Part shown: positions 60,601 through 64,000 of the stretch, piece after piece
Layout of the letters: each line of letters starts with the position of its first letter
Position numbering within the stretch: the stretch's first letter is position 1
NCBI RefSeq assembly: GCF_014898815.1
Contig: NW_026515546.1
Coordinates: forward strand, 2,652,501 to 2,716,500
Reading direction: 5' to 3'
Source of the DNA: Panonychus citri
Taxonomy: Eukaryota > Arthropoda > Arachnida > Trombidiformes > Tetranychidae
Length of the DNA: 64,000 nucleotides
Program-made: the position numbers and the translations under genes
The notes under the pieces: generated by a model
What the model was told of the DNA's origin: nothing
Database searches by the model: none
The model's input: only the letters and a program-made list of their open reading frames with translations

Positions 60601-60931
60601 GGCGGGAAAACGATCAAATTAGCCATGAAACCGATTCCAATTTGTTCTGGACTCAAAGTAAAAGGGCCAAACTCGAGAGCAGAGGCTCGTGGTTTAGGTG
60701 GTGCCTTCTCGTACCACATAGCATTGACCAGCATGGACAAATAAAGCATCGCCATGCAACAAGAGACCCTTTGAACTCGAGTGAATCGAGATCGAATTGG
60801 CCTGAGAAACACTGAGAACCATAAATGCCCATCTTTAAGACCTTTTGAAGTTTTATTATGAAACAAGTGACTAAACTCAGTGGCCTCACCAAGACCAGCG
60901 ACTGGAATCAACCGATCAATAACTCCATCAC
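57690..60931 (-). CDS. Polycystin-1-type protein, terminal 3.2-kb exon (partial gene)
   Basis: The acceptor TTTTTAG is at 60938-60932. The exon then encodes 1,079 residues to the TAA at 57692-57690. Counting from its first residue, FSVFLRP and FTRVQRVSCC (39-59) are the conserved stretch after the PLAT domain. Membrane spans lie at about 56-74, 98-119, 219-244, 256-287 and 359-379. A polycystin-type extracellular (TOP) domain lies at about 390-665, with C469 and C485 as a possible disulfide. Six channel-type spans follow: about 668-690, 708-730, 758-776, RLLRFNKRM at 779-787, 800-824 and 861-888, with a pore-like segment at 829-850. The five extra N-terminal spans mark this as polycystin-1 family rather than PKD2, which has six. 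An acidic loop (290-311) and a Gly/Ser-rich linker are present. Polycystin-1 proteins pair with PKD2 as ciliary or membrane sensors. The first base of the split Gly codon, the PLAT domain and the ectodomain must lie in upstream exons outside the recognised sequence. Confidence 0.92.
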
Positions 60932-63900
60932 CTAAAAATAGAAAAAGAGAGAAACATTTAGAACTTTTCGACTCAAAAAAAAAGGAAGAAAAAAATTCCA
61001 ACTGAAAGAGTTACTGATGGACAGATTCTAAGATAATGATAACATTCAAGTTCCATGATGAAATTACAAGTTACTAGTTAGAAAGTAACATGATCATCAT
61101 GATGAAGAAAAATTTCAGAGTAATTGAAGATACAGATGATAACCTTAAAAAAGTTTCGAACAGCATTTAGAACTTTTCTTCACAATCTTCGACTTTTTAC
61201 TTTTCCATGATTATAATCATTATCTCAGAGGTTTTTTTTTCTTCTTAGAACTCGAAATTTTCACCAACAATCACTCTCTCTCTCTCTCTTTATTCTGTCT
61301 TCTATTTCTATGCAATGGGTTAGAACTTTTTCTTTGAAAAAACATTCCAATTCTTTTGATAAATGTTCTTATCACATCTCTTCAGAATTTCGAAATCATA
61401 AAAACAAACCCATAGAAAAATAACCAACTCGATAAGCGAAGAAGAAAAGTCAAATTGACCACCGAAGTTCAACTGACAGGTTAGCTAGTTAGGGTTAGAA
61501 CTTTGCTCCAAGTTCGAGAGATAATATTTTAGTTATCCGAATGTCTTGAACTTCTCTCTCAGAGAATCATCATCATCATCATCATCTTCTCCTTCTGTCA
61601 AAAAAAAAGTTCCAACGCCAAGAAAGAAAGTCATTTGATAATTTCAATGGATTTTTTTTCACTTTCTTTCAATCAAAGTGCAGGTAAAGTAACTTTCACA
61701 TCATCTCTTGCCTTATATTCAACCATTTTTTACCAATATCATCACACACACACACACCATAATGATGACCACCATCATCATCATCATTATCATCATCTTG
61801 TGTCCAACAAAAGGTTTGCATCAACATCATTGAAGTATTAGAAAAAAAAACGAGACCATTGAAAGTGCAAAGAAAACTTTTTACCAAGTAAACATCAATC
61901 TTATCAAAAGGATGGAGATGAAGATGATGTAGATGATGATGATCATATTCCCAAGCTATGGATACAAAAGGCTGCAAGATACAAAAAAGAGGCTAAATAT
62001 ACCACCACCACCACCAACACACACACACAAAACCCATTTATCGAAGCAAAATGATTCTTGATATAATATCAAATATTATATCAATAAGAATCAGAAATAA
62101 GCTGAACAACAGGGTAAAAACCCCACTCCCACCCTGAGAAATATAAAAAAAAAGTGAAAGGAAAATAAAAGAGACTCAGAGGAAAAGATTAAGGTGATGT
62201 TGGGTGGTGGTGGTGGTGGTGGTTAGATAGGGAGGGGGAATGATGATCAAAATGATGATGAATGTAGGAAAAAAAGTCTCAGTCAAATGTATTGCGATGA
62301 TTGGTTTTCAATAGAAAGTCAGAGTGAAGCTGAAATTGATTCAGTAATGATGATCATCAACATGATAATAAACAAATAGTTCATTTTTCTCACACCTAAA
62401 CCCACCCTGAACTCCTACACACTCCTTAACCCACCATAACCCTCATGAAATAAGTGTGAAAAAAAAATCAATTCAATAACATCATTTGAATATATGATTT
62501 GTATAAAATTCATCATGGTGATTATCATGATCATGTAGAAAATGTAATAACATGAAAATTTCGTTAGGCAAAGAAATAGTTCTCATATATACATAAATGA
62601 TATTCTGACCTTTCTCAAGACTCAGAGAACTCAGATTATATAATATTTTTCTTACACCAAAAAATTTCACAAACTGAAAATTGAGTTTCTATTGACAAAC
62701 TATTGACAATTGAAGTGATAATTCAATGAGATGATCATGATGATAATCAAGCCAATTGAATTATACAAATAAGATGTTGCTAATACACTTGAATATCATC
62801 ATATATATATATTGAATTATCATCATCATGAGTACCATGAAAACTTGATCATGATGAACATCATTATATTAGATAACAATAGATTATAATAGTTGATTCA
62901 GAGAATTGAAAGTTTTCCCTTTTAAAATGTAAACGAATCAAATTTGAAAGGCAAACGTTTATTTACTTTATTAAATTGTTTCTCAATCTCAATTGTTTAT
63001 CCTCAGAACTTTTTTTTTCCTCTTCCACTCCCACCACCCACTTCCCACCGACTAATAGTCTCATTCCCTTTCTCTGAATTTCCTTACATGTTATTGAATT
63101 ATCTGTTCATCTCCTCACCCAAAGTTGAGCCTGAGAAGCGAAACAATTGTCAATTTTTCCCTTCCACCAAACTGATCTAATGAGAACATCAATCAGATCA
63201 TTGTTTCTGATTGTTGTTCGTTAATTGAATAAGCTAATTAGTGATTCTTTATATTAGTTAACAACAATCAAACAATAATAATCAGAATGAGTAAAAAAAA
63301 ATCCAACTCAATCTGAACAGAAAATACAAAAGGTTGGATATAAACACTAATTGGATATCTTTCTGTTGTTTCAAATGATAATATAATAGGAATAACAATA
63401 GACCTTTAAAACTAAATTCATTCCCTGAGTGGGTGAGTTGGGGTGGGTCGAGGGTGGATAATGTCAAGTTTGTGTAAGAGTGTCACCCAATGTGAGTCTA
63501 TTAGTGAACCAGGAAAAGAGAAAAGGTCACAAGAGATGAAGAAAAAAGGTAAAGGTAAACTGAGAGAAGAAAGGAAAAAATATCATAACAAGAAAGTTCT
63601 GAAGGGAGAGAAGAAGAAGAAGAAAAAAAACTTCTTTGGATAAAGAATCAGAATCAGGGGATGGAAATGATAATAAGAGTAAAAAGTGTTTAAACTGAAT
63701 TTCTGTTCTGCATGTAGAGTAAATTGAAAGTTACAGGGTGTTTATAAATGGATAAAAGTTCTGAGGAAAAAAAATAAGATGAATCAGTGAGTCAACTTAT
63801 TTTTTTTTCCTTCATGTGTCATTTACAGAGTTCATGTCAATGTTATTCAATGTTGAACATGAACTTTATCATGACTTTTGCCAGAACTTCATCTTGGTCT

Positions 63901-64000
63901 TTATAACGGCTACAACAAATTATCTTCCCTGTAAACTCAATGATGATGAAACATGATGATGGATAATTTAAAATGAGAATGTACAACTTGAAATAATTTG
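60932..64000 (-). other. Intron sequence upstream of the polycystin terminal exon; no exon recognised
   Basis: More than 3 kb with (CT)n at 61273-61290, ATC triplets near 61568-61590, (GGT)n at 62203-62223 and A-run/GTTC words. I searched the minus strand for PLAT-like exons ending with one spare codon base and found none convincing. Confidence 0.45.

Noticed and set aside
60262..60744. Plus-strand frame of 160 codons opposite the polycystin exon
   Set aside because: Antisense shadow of the real minus-strand coding sequence.
63110..63215. Minus-strand open segment ending at a GTGAGG donor, possible polycystin upstream exon
   Set aside because: It ends in a phase that does not fit the terminal exon and shows no PLAT-domain features.

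Overview
This is a eukaryotic, AT-rich, intron-containing genomic window with long runs of (GA)n/(CT)n, ATC/GAT trinucleotides and ATCATGAT-type words. Short phase-defined introns (74-82 bp in the small genes), TATA-box promoters, AATAAA signals, a tRNA-Val(AAC) and the protein families present all point to an arthropod. The compositional style is most like an acariform (spider-mite-like) genome. That organism call is an inference from style, not from a marker gene.

Layout. (1) 1-1.0 kb, minus strand: 3'-truncated single-exon ORF with a C2HC finger, coiled coil and basic tail, probably a retroelement gag/ORF1 or a lineage-specific gene, with a CCGAA-rich leader. (2) 1.3-1.8 kb: a decayed, unrecognised coding fragment. 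(3) 2.1-5.15 kb: three two-exon genes for 42-residue secreted peptide precursors (one minus, two plus). They have near-identical signal exons and an invariant five-fold X-Pro pro-segment, followed by a variable ten-residue C-terminus ending in Gly. They lie in a nest of inverted and direct duplications carrying a small TIR element. This is the most novel part of the window. (4) 7.2-12.9 kb, plus: a five-exon hillarin/kyphoscoliosis-peptidase-like gene (transglutaminase-like Cys-His-Asp fold) with an N-terminal acylation signal and a disordered region carrying QT motifs. (5) 13.55 kb: tRNA-Val(AAC). (6) 14.5-55.5 kb, minus: a FAM20C-like secretory-pathway protein kinase, assembled from ten small exons across about 41 kb and including one intron of about 25 kb. 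(7) 57.7-60.9 kb, minus: the 3.2-kb terminal exon of a polycystin-1-type gene; its upstream exons are not visible.

The kinase and polycystin genes lie in tandem on the minus strand. The hillarin-like gene converges on the kinase gene, with the tRNA between their 3' ends. I see no operon or common pathway among the large genes. The peptide cluster is a self-contained tandem family. Most of 22-50 kb is intron and simple-sequence DNA with no gene I can support, apart from one candidate hidden exon near 45.8 kb.
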